This document shows, piece by piece, positions 41,542-49,908 of a DNA stretch of 64,000 nucleotides; the stretch's first letter is position 1; every line of letters begins with the position of its first letter. Location: the NCBI GenBank assembly GCA_964490725.1, contig CAZBDU010000005.1, positions 1 to 64,000 on the forward strand, given 5' to 3'. The stretch is from CAZBDU01 sp964490725. GTDB taxonomy: Bacteria > Spirochaetota > Spirochaetia > SZUA-6 > DRHE01. Made by a program: the position numbers and the translations under genes. A model generated the notes under the pieces. The model did not search any database. It was given only the letters and a program-made list of their open reading frames with translations, and was not told the origin of the DNA.

Positions 41542-43514
41542 ACGGAAACAGACCAGAAGGCAACAGGCCGCCGGGGAACCGGCCCGGAGGCGGCCCCCCC
41601 GGGCCGCTGGGAGGAGGCGGGCGGTTCAACATGGGCAGGATCGTGATCATCCTGCTGGTGATCGCCGGCATCTTCCTGCTGCCCTGGCTTATCGGAGTCA
41701 TCGGCGGAGGGGGGACCTCCACGCAGGTCAGCTACAGCAGCTTTCGCAACCAGCTCCAGCAGGGCAACGTCCAGAGCGTGGTCGTGAAGGGGGACCAGAT
41801 CACGGGCGCCTTCAAGAACCCCGGAGAGGTGCCCAACCCGGGGGGCCAGGGGGAGATGAGCAAGAACTTCGTCACCTACGTTCCTTCCTTCGGCGACCCC
41901 GAGCTGCTGGGGCTCCTGGAGAGCAAGGGGGTGACGCTGAAGACGCAGCCCGCCGGGGGCAATAATTTCCTGGAGATCCTGCTGTACTTCCTGCCCTTCC
42001 TGTTCCTCATCTGGATCTTCTTTGCCTTCTTCCGGCGCATGGGCTCCCAGGGGCGGAACCTTTTCCAGGTGGGGCAGAACCGCGCCAAGCTGTTCAAACG
42101 CAGCAAGGAGAGCATCACCTTTGACGACGTGGCCGGAATCGAGAGCGCCAAGTTCGAGCTGCACGAGGTGGTGGACTTCCTGCAAGACCCGGGGCGCTAC
42201 CGCCGCATCGGCGCCAAGAGCCCCAAGGGGGTGCTGCTGGTGGGGCCCCCGGGCACGGGAAAGACCCTGCTGGCCCGCGCGGTGGCGGGAGAGGCGGACG
42301 TGCCCTTCTACAGCATCACCGGCTCGGACTTCATGGAGATGTTCGTGGGCGTGGGCGCCTCCCGGGTGCGGAACCTCTTCAAGGACGCCAAGAAGAACTC
42401 GCCCAGCATCATCTTCATCGACGAGCTGGACTCCATCGGCCGCCACCGCGGCGCCGGGCTGGGCGGCGGGCACGACGAGCGCGAGCAGACCCTCAACCAG
42501 CTGCTCTCCGAGCTGGACGGCTTCGAGCCCCAGGAGAGCACCATCGTCATCGCCGCCACCAACCGGCCCGACATCCTGGACCCCGCCCTGCTGCGGCCGG
42601 GCCGCTTTGACCGCCGCGTCACGGTGGACCTGCCGACGCTGAAAGACAGGGAGGAGATCCTCAGGATCCACGCCAAGGGCAAGCCGCTGACGGAGGACGT
42701 CGATTTCCACGACCTGGCCGCCGCCACGCCGGGCTTCAGCGGGGCGGACCTGGCCAACTTGCTGAACGAGGCGGCGCTGCTGGCGGCCAGGAAGCGCAAG
42801 CCCAGCGTGAACCAGGGCGACATCGAGGAGGCCCGGGACAAGCTCACGCTGGGGCTGGAGCGCAAGAACCTGACCCTCACGGAGCAGGACAAGCAGGTGC
42901 TGGCCTACCACGAAGGCGGGCACGCCGTGCTGGCGGTGCTGATGCCCAACAGCGACCCCCTGCACAAAGTCACGATCATCCCCCGCGACCGCGCCATGGG
43001 AGTGACCCAGCAGCTGCCCGAACGGGACAAGTACATCTACGAGAAGGAATACCTGATGGACCGCATCGCCGTCATGATGGGGGGACGCGCGGCGGAGCGG
43101 CTCAAGCGCGGCGCCTCCGTCACCACCGGGGCGGAGAACGACCTCAAGCAGGCCACTCGCATCGCCCGCAAGATGGTGCTGGACTGGGGAATGAGCGAGA
43201 AGCTCGAGCACATGGCCCTGGGCTCACAGCGGCAGCACGTGTTCCTGGGTGAGGACATCGGCCAGCCCCGTGAGTACAGCGAGGCCACCGCGCAGCTGGT
43301 TGACCAGGAAGTGCGCTCGATCCTGCGCGACGCCTTCCAGCGGGCCCTGCACACGCTGGAGGAGAACGAAGAGGCCCTCGACAAGGTGGCCTCGGAGCTG
43401 ATCGAAAAGGAAGTGCTGGACGGGCAGGAGGTGGTTTCCCTGGTCCGCGGCGGGGAAGCCGGCGGCGGGGAAGCCGGCAAGGAGGCGGACAAACGTTCCG
43501 CCTCGAAGCACTGA
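41538..43514 (+). CDS. ftsH: ATP-dependent zinc metalloprotease FtsH
   Basis: A 658-residue AAA+ protease starting at ATG 41,538 (AGGAG upstream). A Pro/Gly-rich N-terminus of about 30 residues precedes the first membrane segment (IVIILLVIAGIFLLPWLIGV). The second is around residue 155. Walker A GPPGTGKT is near residue 236, Walker B is SIIFIDELDSIG, and the second region of homology is ATNRPDILDPALLRPGRFDR. The zinc site reads YHEGGHAVL near residue 457, where the family usually has HEAGH; the three metal ligands are kept, with the Asp in GAENDLKQAT. It degrades membrane and regulatory proteins at the inner membrane. Confidence 0.96.
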   Translation: MNGNRPEGNRPPGNRPGGGPPGPLGGGGRFNMGRIVIILLVIAGIFLLPWLIGVIGGGGTSTQVSYSSFRNQLQQGNVQSVVVKGDQITGAFKNPGEVPNPGGQGEMSKNFVTYVPSFGDPELLGLLESKGVTLKTQPAGGNNFLEILLYFLPFLFLIWIFFAFFRRMGSQGRNLFQVGQNRAKLFKRSKESITFDDVAGIESAKFELHEVVDFLQDPGRYRRIGAKSPKGVLLVGPPGTGKTLLARAVAGEADVPFYSITGSDFMEMFVGVGASRVRNLFKDAKKNSPSIIFIDELDSIGRHRGAGLGGGHDEREQTLNQLLSELDGFEPQESTIVIAATNRPDILDPALLRPGRFDRRVTVDLPTLKDREEILRIHAKGKPLTEDVDFHDLAAATPGFSGADLANLLNEAALLAARKRKPSVNQGDIEEARDKLTLGLERKNLTLTEQDKQVLAYHEGGHAVLAVLMPNSDPLHKVTIIPRDRAMGVTQQLPERDKYIYEKEYLMDRIAVMMGGRAAERLKRGASVTTGAENDLKQATRIARKMVLDWGMSEKLEHMALGSQRQHVFLGEDIGQPREYSEATAQLVDQEVRSILRDAFQRALHTLEENEEALDKVASELIEKEVLDGQEVVSLVRGGEAGGGEAGKEADKRSASKH

Positions 43515-43536
43515 TGCGGCTGTGCGGCGCCCCGCC

Positions 43537-43767
43537 TCAGGGCTCCCACCAGCGCAGCGTCGAAGGGTGCAGCTCCCGGAGCTTGGCCCGGGCCGCCTCC
43601 TTCTTGGCCCTGAGCTTGTCCAGCTCGGCGTCGGGGAGCACGGCAGCGGCGGCGCCGCCGGCCGGTGGGCGCCGCCTCTGCTCCAGGTCGCGGATCTTCG
43701 CCTCCCACTGAACCAGCTTGGCCAGCAACTTGCCTTCGAACCCTCTGCGCTGAACCGGAGTGTCCAT
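43537..43767 (-). CDS. small coiled-coil protein, unrecognised
   Basis: A 76-residue reading from ATG 43,767, preceded by a GGTGGAG-type ribosome-binding site. It contains GKLLAKLVQWEAKIRDLEQ and LDKLRAKKEAARAKLREL, two charged heptad-like helices separated by an Ala/Gly/Pro linker. No membrane segment or signal is present. It is convergent with ftsH, 22 bases away. The heptad pattern and ribosome-binding site make a real gene plausible, but GC-rich DNA can produce such readings by chance. Confidence 0.45.
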   Translation of the reverse strand: MDTPVQRRGFEGKLLAKLVQWEAKIRDLEQRRRPPAGGAAAAVLPDAELDKLRAKKEAARAKLRELHPSTLRWWEP

Positions 43768-44068
43768 CTCCACCGGCCACCTCCCTTTCCTGACCTTCAC
43801 AGCAATCAGCCTATCAGCAGCGGCAGGGGCCAGCCATAAGCCGCCGGGGTTATTCCGGCAAGTTCCTCAGGCTACGCGCTTACGGGTTTCGGAGCGCAGG
43901 CCCCGGGGTTCGTAGGCCGAAAACGTAGCCGCAGTAATCCGTTTGGCCTATTTCGACGCGCAGGGGGGCCCGCTAGCATGCAATGAAAAGGAGCGTTTCA
44001 GGGTCCGGGTGCCGGTGCGCTTGCGCGCCGGGGCCGAGGCCGCGTACACTGGCGGACGTGAGGTGTCT

Positions 44069-44722
44069 ATGGCTATCAAGGTGATGCTAGCTGACGACCA
44101 CGCGGTGGTCCGCGACGGAGTCAAGGCAATCATCAAACGACTGGGACGGGAGATCCTCATCGTGGGGGAAGCCTCCAACGGACGTCAGGTGCTCGAGCAG
44201 ATAGAGGGCACGGCCGTGGACGTGTTCGTGATGGACCTGGAAATGCCCGAGCTGGACGGGATCGAGACCCTGGACCGGCTGGCGCGACGCCTGGGCCCGG
44301 TCAAGGTGATCTTCCTCAGCATGTACGACGACAAGATGCTCGTGGAGCGTGCCATCCGCAGCGGCGCCAAGGGCTACCTCCTCAAGGAGACCGCAGTGGA
44401 CGAGATCGTGCGCGCCATCCAGGAGGTCTACCGGGGAGGCTACTACTTCAGCCCCCGAGTCTCCGGATATCTGGCCCAGGACCTGGTGGGGATACGGGAG
44501 GGAGAGGAGACCGACCGGCTGGCCACCAGTCTCACCAGCCGGCAGACGGAGATCCTCAAGCGGGTCTGCCAGGGCCTGACGGAGAAGGAGATCGCGGCCC
44601 AGCTCAACATCTCGCCCAACACGGTCCACGTGCACGTGAACAACATCATGCGCAAGCTGGATATCCACACCAAGGCGGGCCTGATCAAGTATGCCATCAA
44701 GATGGGGGTCATCCAGGTCTGA
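44069..44722 (+). CDS. NarL/FixJ-family response regulator
   Basis: A 217-residue two-domain regulator. The receiver begins IKVMLADDHAVVRDGV, with the phosphoacceptor Asp in FVMDLEMPELDGIETL near residue 56 and Lys in GYLLKETA. The LuxR-type helix-turn-helix lies at the C-terminus (LTSRQTEILKRVCQGLTEKE, then LNISPNTVHVHVNNIMRKL). GAGG stands six bases before the ATG. No histidine kinase is adjacent. The nearest one in the window is the hybrid kinase at 33.6 kb, which lacks a partner regulator, but a link is speculative. Confidence 0.94.
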   Translation: MAIKVMLADDHAVVRDGVKAIIKRLGREILIVGEASNGRQVLEQIEGTAVDVFVMDLEMPELDGIETLDRLARRLGPVKVIFLSMYDDKMLVERAIRSGAKGYLLKETAVDEIVRAIQEVYRGGYYFSPRVSGYLAQDLVGIREGEETDRLATSLTSRQTEILKRVCQGLTEKEIAAQLNISPNTVHVHVNNIMRKLDIHTKAGLIKYAIKMGVIQV

Positions 44723-44819
44723 TCTACCCTCCAGAGGGGAACGAACCAGACCCCTTGGCCTGTTCGGGCAGGCCAACCTGGGGCTGTCGCTGGACCGGTA
44801 GGGCCCGCGGCTGCTCCGG

Positions 44820-45041
44820 CTACTCCAGGTGAATGACCTCCACAGGGCAGCCCTCCGCGGCGCTGCGGGCGCACTCTTCCAGCTCCGCCGGCACCGTCCC
44901 CGTTGCGGGGTCGTCGCCCGAACGGTGGGCCTTGGCCACCCGGCTGTAGCCGTCATCCGGACTCTCTTCGAAAAGGTCGGGACATTCGTCCCAACACAGC
45001 GCGCAGCTGGTGCACTCTTCACGGTCGATTCGCACCTTCAC
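44820..45041 (-). CDS. ferredoxin
   Basis: A 73-residue protein starting at GTG 45,041. CTSCALCWDECPDLF near residue 10 has the C-x2-C-x2-C-x3-CP arrangement, and EGCPVEVIHLE near the C-terminus supplies the last Cys-Pro. This is the single-cluster bacterial ferredoxin type with an expanded acidic middle (ESPDDGYSRVAKAH, then SGDDPATG). It carries electrons in the cytoplasm; the partner enzyme is unknown. It is divergent from the aquaporin gene, with about 75 bases in between. Confidence 0.9.
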   Translation of the reverse strand: MKVRIDREECTSCALCWDECPDLFEESPDDGYSRVAKAHRSGDDPATGTVPAELEECARSAAEGCPVEVIHLE

Positions 45042-45080
45042 GCTCTCACCCCCCTCTCTCCTGCCGCGGCGGTTTGCAGG

Positions 45081-45109
45081 TTGTAAGGCCGCGGTCCGGA
45101 ACATAGAAT
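45081..45109 (+). promoter_or_regulatory. aquaporin promoter; leaderless
   Basis: TTGTAA (45,081-45,086) and TAGAAT (45,104-45,109) are 17 bases apart. The ATG at 45,117 begins seven bases after the -10, so the first transcribed base should be the start codon or its neighbour. Confidence 0.7.
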
Positions 45110-45116
45110 TCAAGGC

Positions 45117-45941
45117 ATGGCCTCCCAGAGCTCCCGGAGCCCCCGGGGAATTCCCTGGCCCTTGTTTCTCTGCGAGTTTGCCGGCACCGCCCTGCTGCTC
45201 GCCGCAGGGCTCTCTGCTGTGGTGCTTGACTTCGCCCCGGGGAGCCCGGTCCCCAGGCTGCTGCCCCACCCGGCCCTCAGGCGGGCGCTGACCGGCTTAC
45301 TCTTCGGCGGCAGCGGCGCCCTGGTGGCGCTCTCGCCCCTCGGCAAGCTGAGCGGCGCCCACATCAACCCGGTGGTCACCCTGTCCTTCTGGCTGATGGG
45401 GAAGATGCGAACCGCGGTGGCCGCCGGCTATGTGGCGGCTCAGCTTGCGGGGGGCGCTGCCGGGACGGCGGCCCTGCTGGCCTGGGGCCCCCTGGCGCGG
45501 AGCGTCCACTTCGGCGCCACGATTCCGGGCGCCGGCTACGGGGTCCTTTCGGCCCTGGGCGGGGAGGCGGCGGCCACCTTTCTCATGGTGGTGCTGCTGC
45601 TGTCTTTCGTGGGCAACCGCCGGCTGCGCCCCTTCACGCCGCTGCTCTTCCCCCTCCTCTACGCCTTTCTGGTCCTGGTGGAGGCCCCGGTCTCGGGCAC
45701 CAGCACCAATCCCGCCCGCAGCTTCGGCCCGGCCCTGCTGTCGGGACAGTGGCGGGAGTGGTGGGTGTACTGGCTGGGTCCGCTGAGCGGCGCCCTGGCC
45801 GCCGTGGCCGTGCATCGCTCCCGCCTCCTGGGTGCGTTGGAGCTGGAAATCGCCAAGCTGTACCACTTCGAACACGACCTCTACAGGGAGCTCAGGCACG
45901 AGCCCCAGGGCTGGCGGCGTCGGGACGGGGAGCCGGGATGA
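45117..45941 (+). CDS. aquaporin / MIP-family channel
   Basis: A 274-residue membrane protein with six main membrane segments and the two channel motifs: SGAHINPVVTLSFWL near residue 80 (NPV in place of NPA) and GTSTNPARSFGPALL near residue 195 (standard NPA). The family conducts water and small uncharged solutes through the inner membrane. The bulkier Val in the first motif may alter selectivity. The C-terminal 35 residues are charged and cytoplasmic (LELEIAKLYHFEHDLYREL). It is a single gene with its own promoter. Confidence 0.92.
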   Translation: MASQSSRSPRGIPWPLFLCEFAGTALLLAAGLSAVVLDFAPGSPVPRLLPHPALRRALTGLLFGGSGALVALSPLGKLSGAHINPVVTLSFWLMGKMRTAVAAGYVAAQLAGGAAGTAALLAWGPLARSVHFGATIPGAGYGVLSALGGEAAATFLMVVLLLSFVGNRRLRPFTPLLFPLLYAFLVLVEAPVSGTSTNPARSFGPALLSGQWREWWVYWLGPLSGALAAVAVHRSRLLGALELEIAKLYHFEHDLYRELRHEPQGWRRRDGEPG

Positions 45942-45953
45942 GGGCCGGCGGCG

Positions 45954-46361
45954 CTACAGAGGCCGGTCGTCATGGGCGGAACGCTGGAAGCGCAGCACCT
46001 TTTCCACCCGGATGCTGAGCCTGCGCTGGACCTGCGGCACCTCGCCGGCCAGATGCTCCTCGAAGGCGTAGCCGTCCAGGACCGCTCCCGTTTCCACCCC
46101 TTCCACGCTGCCGGTGAGCTGGTACCCGCGCTCCCCGGACGGCTCCTGCACCACCACCGACACGGAACGGTTGACGTTCAGGTTGGTCAGGGTCTGGGGG
46201 CAGAACCAGTACGAGGTGTCCACCACCTGCTCATGCACCAGCCGGAGCGCGCCCCCCGCCGCCACATGGGGACCCCCCCTGCGGTTGGCGGTGCATACCA
46301 GGCACCCCTCCACACTGGCACTGAGCGCCACCGCGTCGGCCAGCGCCTTCCTGATGCTCAT
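45954..46361 (-). CDS. pyridoxamine 5'-phosphate oxidase-like flavin-binding protein
   Basis: A 135-residue split-barrel protein from ATG 46,361 (a longer start at 46,376 is possible). GCLVCTANRRGGPHVAAGG near residue 19 and VVDTSYWFCPQTLTNLNVN near residue 46, followed by RSVSVVVQEPSGERGYQLTG, are typical of small PNPOx-like FMN-binding proteins. Its reaction is unknown; such proteins often bind flavin or heme. It follows htrA with a 19-base gap and may share its transcript. Confidence 0.8.
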   Translation of the reverse strand: MSIRKALADAVALSASVEGCLVCTANRRGGPHVAAGGALRLVHEQVVDTSYWFCPQTLTNLNVNRSVSVVVQEPSGERGYQLTGSVEGVETGAVLDGYAFEEHLAGEVPQVQRRLSIRVEKVLRFQRSAHDDRPL

Positions 46362-46380
46362 CCCCACCGCTCGCACGGCC

Positions 46381-47847
46381 TCACCGGGAAAGCTCCAGGG
46401 TGCGCCGGCTGCCGCCGCGCAGCACCTGGAAGGCCGCGCTGCCGCCGCCTTCGTTGAGCCCCCGATAGAAGTCCATCATGGAGCCCACCCGGCGGCCGCC
46501 CACCTCCTGCACCACGTCGCCCTGCTGCAGCCCGGCCCGGGCCGCGGGGGTGCCCTCGTAGACCATGGCCACGAGCACGTTGCCCCCGCTTATGGACAGC
46601 TGCGCCGCATCCTCCGCGTTCACGGCCAGCATCCCCGGCCAGATGCTGCCCAGCTTGCGCCGCAGCTCCTCCTCGCTGCCGCGCTCGGCCACGGTTACCG
46701 ACAGGCTCATGGGCCGTCCGTAGCGGACGAACCGGAACTCCGCCGAGTCCCCGGGAGAAAGCGTACCCACCAGGCGGGTGAGGTCTCGCTGGTTTGCCAC
46801 CTCCTGGCCGGCGACGCTGGTGAGGAAGTCACCCGGCTGCAGGCCCGCCCGGGCCGCGGGGGAGTCCAGATAGATATTGGTGATCGCCGCTCCGGACTTG
46901 TCGGCGACCGCGAGGTCCCGGGCGGTCGCCGGGAGCACGTCCCTGACCGCCACGCCCAGCCACCCGTACTCGATCCTGCCCTTGGTGATAAAATCGTCGA
47001 TGGCCTTGCGGGCGGTGTTGACGGGAATGGCGAACCCGAAGCCGATGTAGGCGCCGGTGGTGGAGGCTATCCAGGTGTTGATCCCGATCACCTGGCCGTC
47101 GATGTTGACCAGCGCTCCTCCGGAGTTGCCCGGATTGATGGCTGCGTCGGTCTGGATGAAGCTGGCGATGCTGCTGGCCGGTCCCTCCGTGCGGCCCAGC
47201 GCGCTGACGATTCCTGCGGTCACCGTGGACTCGAGCCCCAGCGGGTTGCCCACGGCCAGCACCCAGTCGCCCACCTGGAGCGTGTCGGAGTCGCCCAGAG
47301 CGGCCAGCGGCACCTCCTTGGAGGCCTTGAAGGAAACCAGAGCCAGGTCCAGGCGCGGGTCCCTGCCCACCGTCTTGGCGGGAAAGGTGCGCCCGTCGTG
47401 CAGCTGAACCGTGATCTGGTTGGCGTCCGCCACCACGTGGTTGTTGGTCAGGACGTAGGCCGTGCTGCCGTCGCTGCGCACGATCACCCCCGAGCCCAGC
47501 CCTTCGCGGCGCCGTTCCTGCGGCTGACCCTGCCGCGGGCCAAAGAAGTAGTCGAAGGGCGAGCTGGGCGGCGCCTGCTGCACCACCTGCACCACGTTGA
47601 TCTGTACCACCACCGGCCGGGCCGTCCTGGCCACCTCACGGAAGGTGTTCTGCATCTCGTGGGCCGTCATGACGCGCGGCCCGCTCTGGAGCACCTGCGT
47701 CCCGGCGGCCTCCTGGGCCGGCTGCTCCTGCTCGCTGCTCTCCTGCTTGCCCACGCCCCCCGCCGTGCAGGCGGCAAAAAAGAAGAGGAACGCCAGCGCG
47801 GCGAGCGGTGCGGCGTTCCGCCAGGTCCTGCGTTTCCTCCGTCTCAT
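46381..47847 (-). CDS. HtrA/DegP-type periplasmic serine protease with two PDZ domains
   Basis: A 488-residue protein with an N-terminal signal ending FFFAACTAGG, possibly a lipoprotein, and GAGGAGGGAA before the ATG. A Gln/Glu-rich linker follows. The catalytic triad is visible: His in VLTNNHVVADAN near residue 135, Asp in DPRLDLALVSF near residue 165, and Ser in GNSGGALVN near residue 240. PDZ 1 (about 285-375) carries SPAARAGLQPGDFLTSV, and PDZ 2 (about 395-480) carries TPAARAGLQQGDVVQEVGG. It acts in envelope protein quality control. Confidence 0.95.
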   Translation of the reverse strand: MRRRKRRTWRNAAPLAALAFLFFFAACTAGGVGKQESSEQEQPAQEAAGTQVLQSGPRVMTAHEMQNTFREVARTARPVVVQINVVQVVQQAPPSSPFDYFFGPRQGQPQERRREGLGSGVIVRSDGSTAYVLTNNHVVADANQITVQLHDGRTFPAKTVGRDPRLDLALVSFKASKEVPLAALGDSDTLQVGDWVLAVGNPLGLESTVTAGIVSALGRTEGPASSIASFIQTDAAINPGNSGGALVNIDGQVIGINTWIASTTGAYIGFGFAIPVNTARKAIDDFITKGRIEYGWLGVAVRDVLPATARDLAVADKSGAAITNIYLDSPAARAGLQPGDFLTSVAGQEVANQRDLTRLVGTLSPGDSAEFRFVRYGRPMSLSVTVAERGSEEELRRKLGSIWPGMLAVNAEDAAQLSISGGNVLVAMVYEGTPAARAGLQQGDVVQEVGGRRVGSMMDFYRGLNEGGGSAAFQVLRGGSRRTLELSR

Positions 47848-47955
47848 CCGTTTTCCCTCCTCGAAGCTTCACTACTAGACGTAAGGCCCGGCGGAGCGAA
47901 AATGAATAGTCCGAACCGTTTATGCCGCGGGGAAATCCAGGTTAACGCAAGGCGC

Positions 47956-48939
47956 TCAGCAGCGGCGAGCCAGGCTCTCCGGCGGGATGCCCAGGCGGGC
48001 CAGGGTGGGTGAAAGCTCGCGGAGAAAGCGCCTGCCGTCGCCGAAATAACCGAAGGTGGGGCGCACCGCCGGCGCCCGCAGCTTCCAGAAGCCCTGGAAG
48101 CGGATCATGAACAGCTCCCGCAGGTACTTGGCCGTCATGGAAGCCAGCGCCACAGGCAGGTGGGCCGCCTCCCCGTCCACCTGCACGCGAACCTCCATGG
48201 CGCGCCCCTCCCCCGCCACGCGGTACACGCTCAGCCGCGGCCCCTCCGCCGCCCGCTCCACCCTGGCTTCGGGGAAGGCCCGCTCCAGAAGCTCCCCGTA
48301 GAGGCGCCGTCCTCCCTGCCGGTCCACCGCCACGCGCAGCTCCTCCCGGCCGTAGCGATCCCAGAGCGCGCGCAGGTGCGCCGCCACGAACTTCCAGGAA
48401 CAGGCGCCCTTGGAGCCGCTCTGCGCCACCAGCCGGTTGAACCGATCCTCGAACACCACCGCGGCGGACAACCCGGCCAGGGTGACGCCTCTCTCGGCAG
48501 CGGCGGCCGCCGCCAGGGCGCGGCCCGCCTCCACGGCCTCCGCCTCCACCGCCACCGGAAGCTCCGGTCCTCCTCCCTCCGCCTGGTACCAGGGCTGGAC
48601 GGGCAGACGTGAGGCCTCGTCCAGGGCCAGGCTCTGCAGGAGCTGCGCCAGGGAGGTGGGAGGCGGATGCAGGAGGGCCAGGAGGGCCAGGGTGCCCCGC
48701 TCCAGATGTTTCAGGCCCAGGGCCGGGGTGTAGAGCACCTTGGAGTCGTTTACCGCCACGCGCTGCCCTGCCTCGGCCACGCGCCTGCACACGCCCCGTT
48801 CCAGCAGGGTCCACAGGCAGGGCAGCTCCACCGCGCCCGCCTCGGACGGGGCGTGAAGCGCAAACACCGCGCGCGCCACCGCCAGCGGACCCAGCAGCGG
48901 CCCGTAGCCGGCCTCGTCGATCCCCGCGTAGACGACCAT
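47956..48939 (-). CDS. RNase HII-like protein, divergent and enlarged
   Basis: A 327-residue RNase H-fold protein beginning YAGIDEAGYGPLLGPLAVA, the RNase HII opening with Tyr where ordinary enzymes have Arg (DEAGRGP). NDSKVLYTP near residue 67 matches the DSK block. VAVDRQGGRRLYGELL near residue 205 and MTAKYLRELFMI near residue 273 match later active-site segments. Typical RNase HII is about 200-220 residues; here roughly 100 residues are inserted between the DSK block and the third acidic site. The Arg-to-Tyr change affects the loop that reads the RNA-DNA junction, so specificity may differ. Confidence 0.75.
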   Translation of the reverse strand: MVVYAGIDEAGYGPLLGPLAVARAVFALHAPSEAGAVELPCLWTLLERGVCRRVAEAGQRVAVNDSKVLYTPALGLKHLERGTLALLALLHPPPTSLAQLLQSLALDEASRLPVQPWYQAEGGGPELPVAVEAEAVEAGRALAAAAAAERGVTLAGLSAAVVFEDRFNRLVAQSGSKGACSWKFVAAHLRALWDRYGREELRVAVDRQGGRRLYGELLERAFPEARVERAAEGPRLSVYRVAGEGRAMEVRVQVDGEAAHLPVALASMTAKYLRELFMIRFQGFWKLRAPAVRPTFGYFGDGRRFLRELSPTLARLGIPPESLARRC

Positions 48940-49073
48940 TGCTCCCCAAGACTATGCGCTGGGGCGCGTGGAGGTCAACGGCCGGTAACCTCATCCGGAG
49001 GCCCAAGTTAGCACGGCCGGGTTATTGCCCCGGCTCGTGGTCCGGCGCCACGTTTGAGCCCGAGGAGGGATCC

Positions 49074-49461
49074 ATGTTTCTGTGGGACCTGGTGGCTGCG
49101 CTGATCGTCGGGGCCGGGCTCACCGGCTTCTTCGCGCCGGGCTTGAGGCGCCGCGGGCCATGGTCCAGCGTGCTGCTGTTCTTTTCTGACGGTGTTCCAG
49201 TCCAGCTGGGCGGCGGGGGTCTGCGTGCGCCCGGCCGGAGCGCCGGCTCTCGGCGCCTTCTGGCTGCCTTTCCTGGCTGCGGGGCTGATCGTGGCCCTGC
49301 TGCTGGCCTCCGCGGTGCCTCCTGCGCCCCGGAAGCGGCGCCAGGAGACCGACCTTTCCGCCGGGCGCGGGCGCAGGACGCCGGCGCTGGCTTTCGATCC
49401 GTTCTTCATCCTGCTTCTGGCGTGCCTTGCAGCGATCATTCTGATCGGCTACTTTCGATAG
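49074..49461 (+). pseudogene. small two-helix membrane protein split by a frameshift
   Basis: From ATG 49,074 (good GAGGAGGGAT site) the frame reads MFLWDLVAALIVGAGLTGFF and RRGPWSSVLLFF, then loses sense. The next frame continues naturally as VFQSSWAAGVCVRPAG and GAFWLPFLAAGLIVALLLA, ending with FDPFFILLLACLAAIILIGYF at 49,461. Removing one T from the run of four at 49,182-49,185 joins them into a protein of about 128 residues with three membrane segments. It resembles widespread small hypothetical membrane proteins. A sequencing slip in the T run is as likely as a true mutation. The end overlaps the next, convergent gene by 26 bases. Confidence 0.6.
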
Positions 49462-49837
49462 GCGGGACGGGAAAGTACTCCATGAGCCGGACGGGAATGT
49501 GCCTGCCGGCGCTCTGCATCCAGTCCTCAAGGCTCCTGCGGAGAATGCTTTGATCGTAGCCCAGGCAGATGAGATCAGGCTCCACTTCCAGAATCACCCG
49601 GTAGCTCCCGGGCTCTTCGTCGCTGAGAAGCACCTCCTCCACCAGGCCGGTCTCCGACAGCCGGCGCCGGCGCTCCTGCTCGGTGTGGAGGGGCTTCTTG
49701 CCCTTGAAGCCGCGGACAAAGGAGTCTCGGGCCAGGGAAACCACCAGGCGCTCTCCGAAGCTGCGGGCCCTCTCCAGGAAGCGCAGGTGCCCCTCGTGGA
49801 GGCGATCGAAGGTTCCGAAGACAAGGACCGTGCGCAT
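49436..49837 (-). CDS. cytidylyltransferase-like nucleotidyltransferase (TagD/RibL-like)
   Basis: A 133-residue protein of the cytidylyltransferase superfamily. VLVFGTFDRLHEGHLRFLE at residues 4-22 contains the HxGH nucleotide motif. The usual ISSTxxR region near the C-terminus is replaced by IESSRSE. Members include glycerol-3-phosphate cytidylyltransferase and archaeal FAD synthetase; the substrate cannot be chosen from sequence. The missing ISSTxxR arginine context may mean altered chemistry. It converges on the frameshifted membrane-protein gene. Confidence 0.78.
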   Translation of the reverse strand: MRTVLVFGTFDRLHEGHLRFLERARSFGERLVVSLARDSFVRGFKGKKPLHTEQERRRRLSETGLVEEVLLSDEEPGSYRVILEVEPDLICLGYDQSILRRSLEDWMQSAGRHIPVRLMEYFPVPPIESSRSE

Positions 49838-49908
49838 GGCGTGGCCAGTGTAGCAGAGCGCCCCGGGGCTGTGAAGGCGGAGGGGCTCCCCGGCGGGGGG
49901 CCGGAGCC

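Noticed and set aside
41163..43211. 682-codon minus-strand open frame opposite ftsH
   Set aside because: It is an antisense shadow of ftsH, with no domain pattern.
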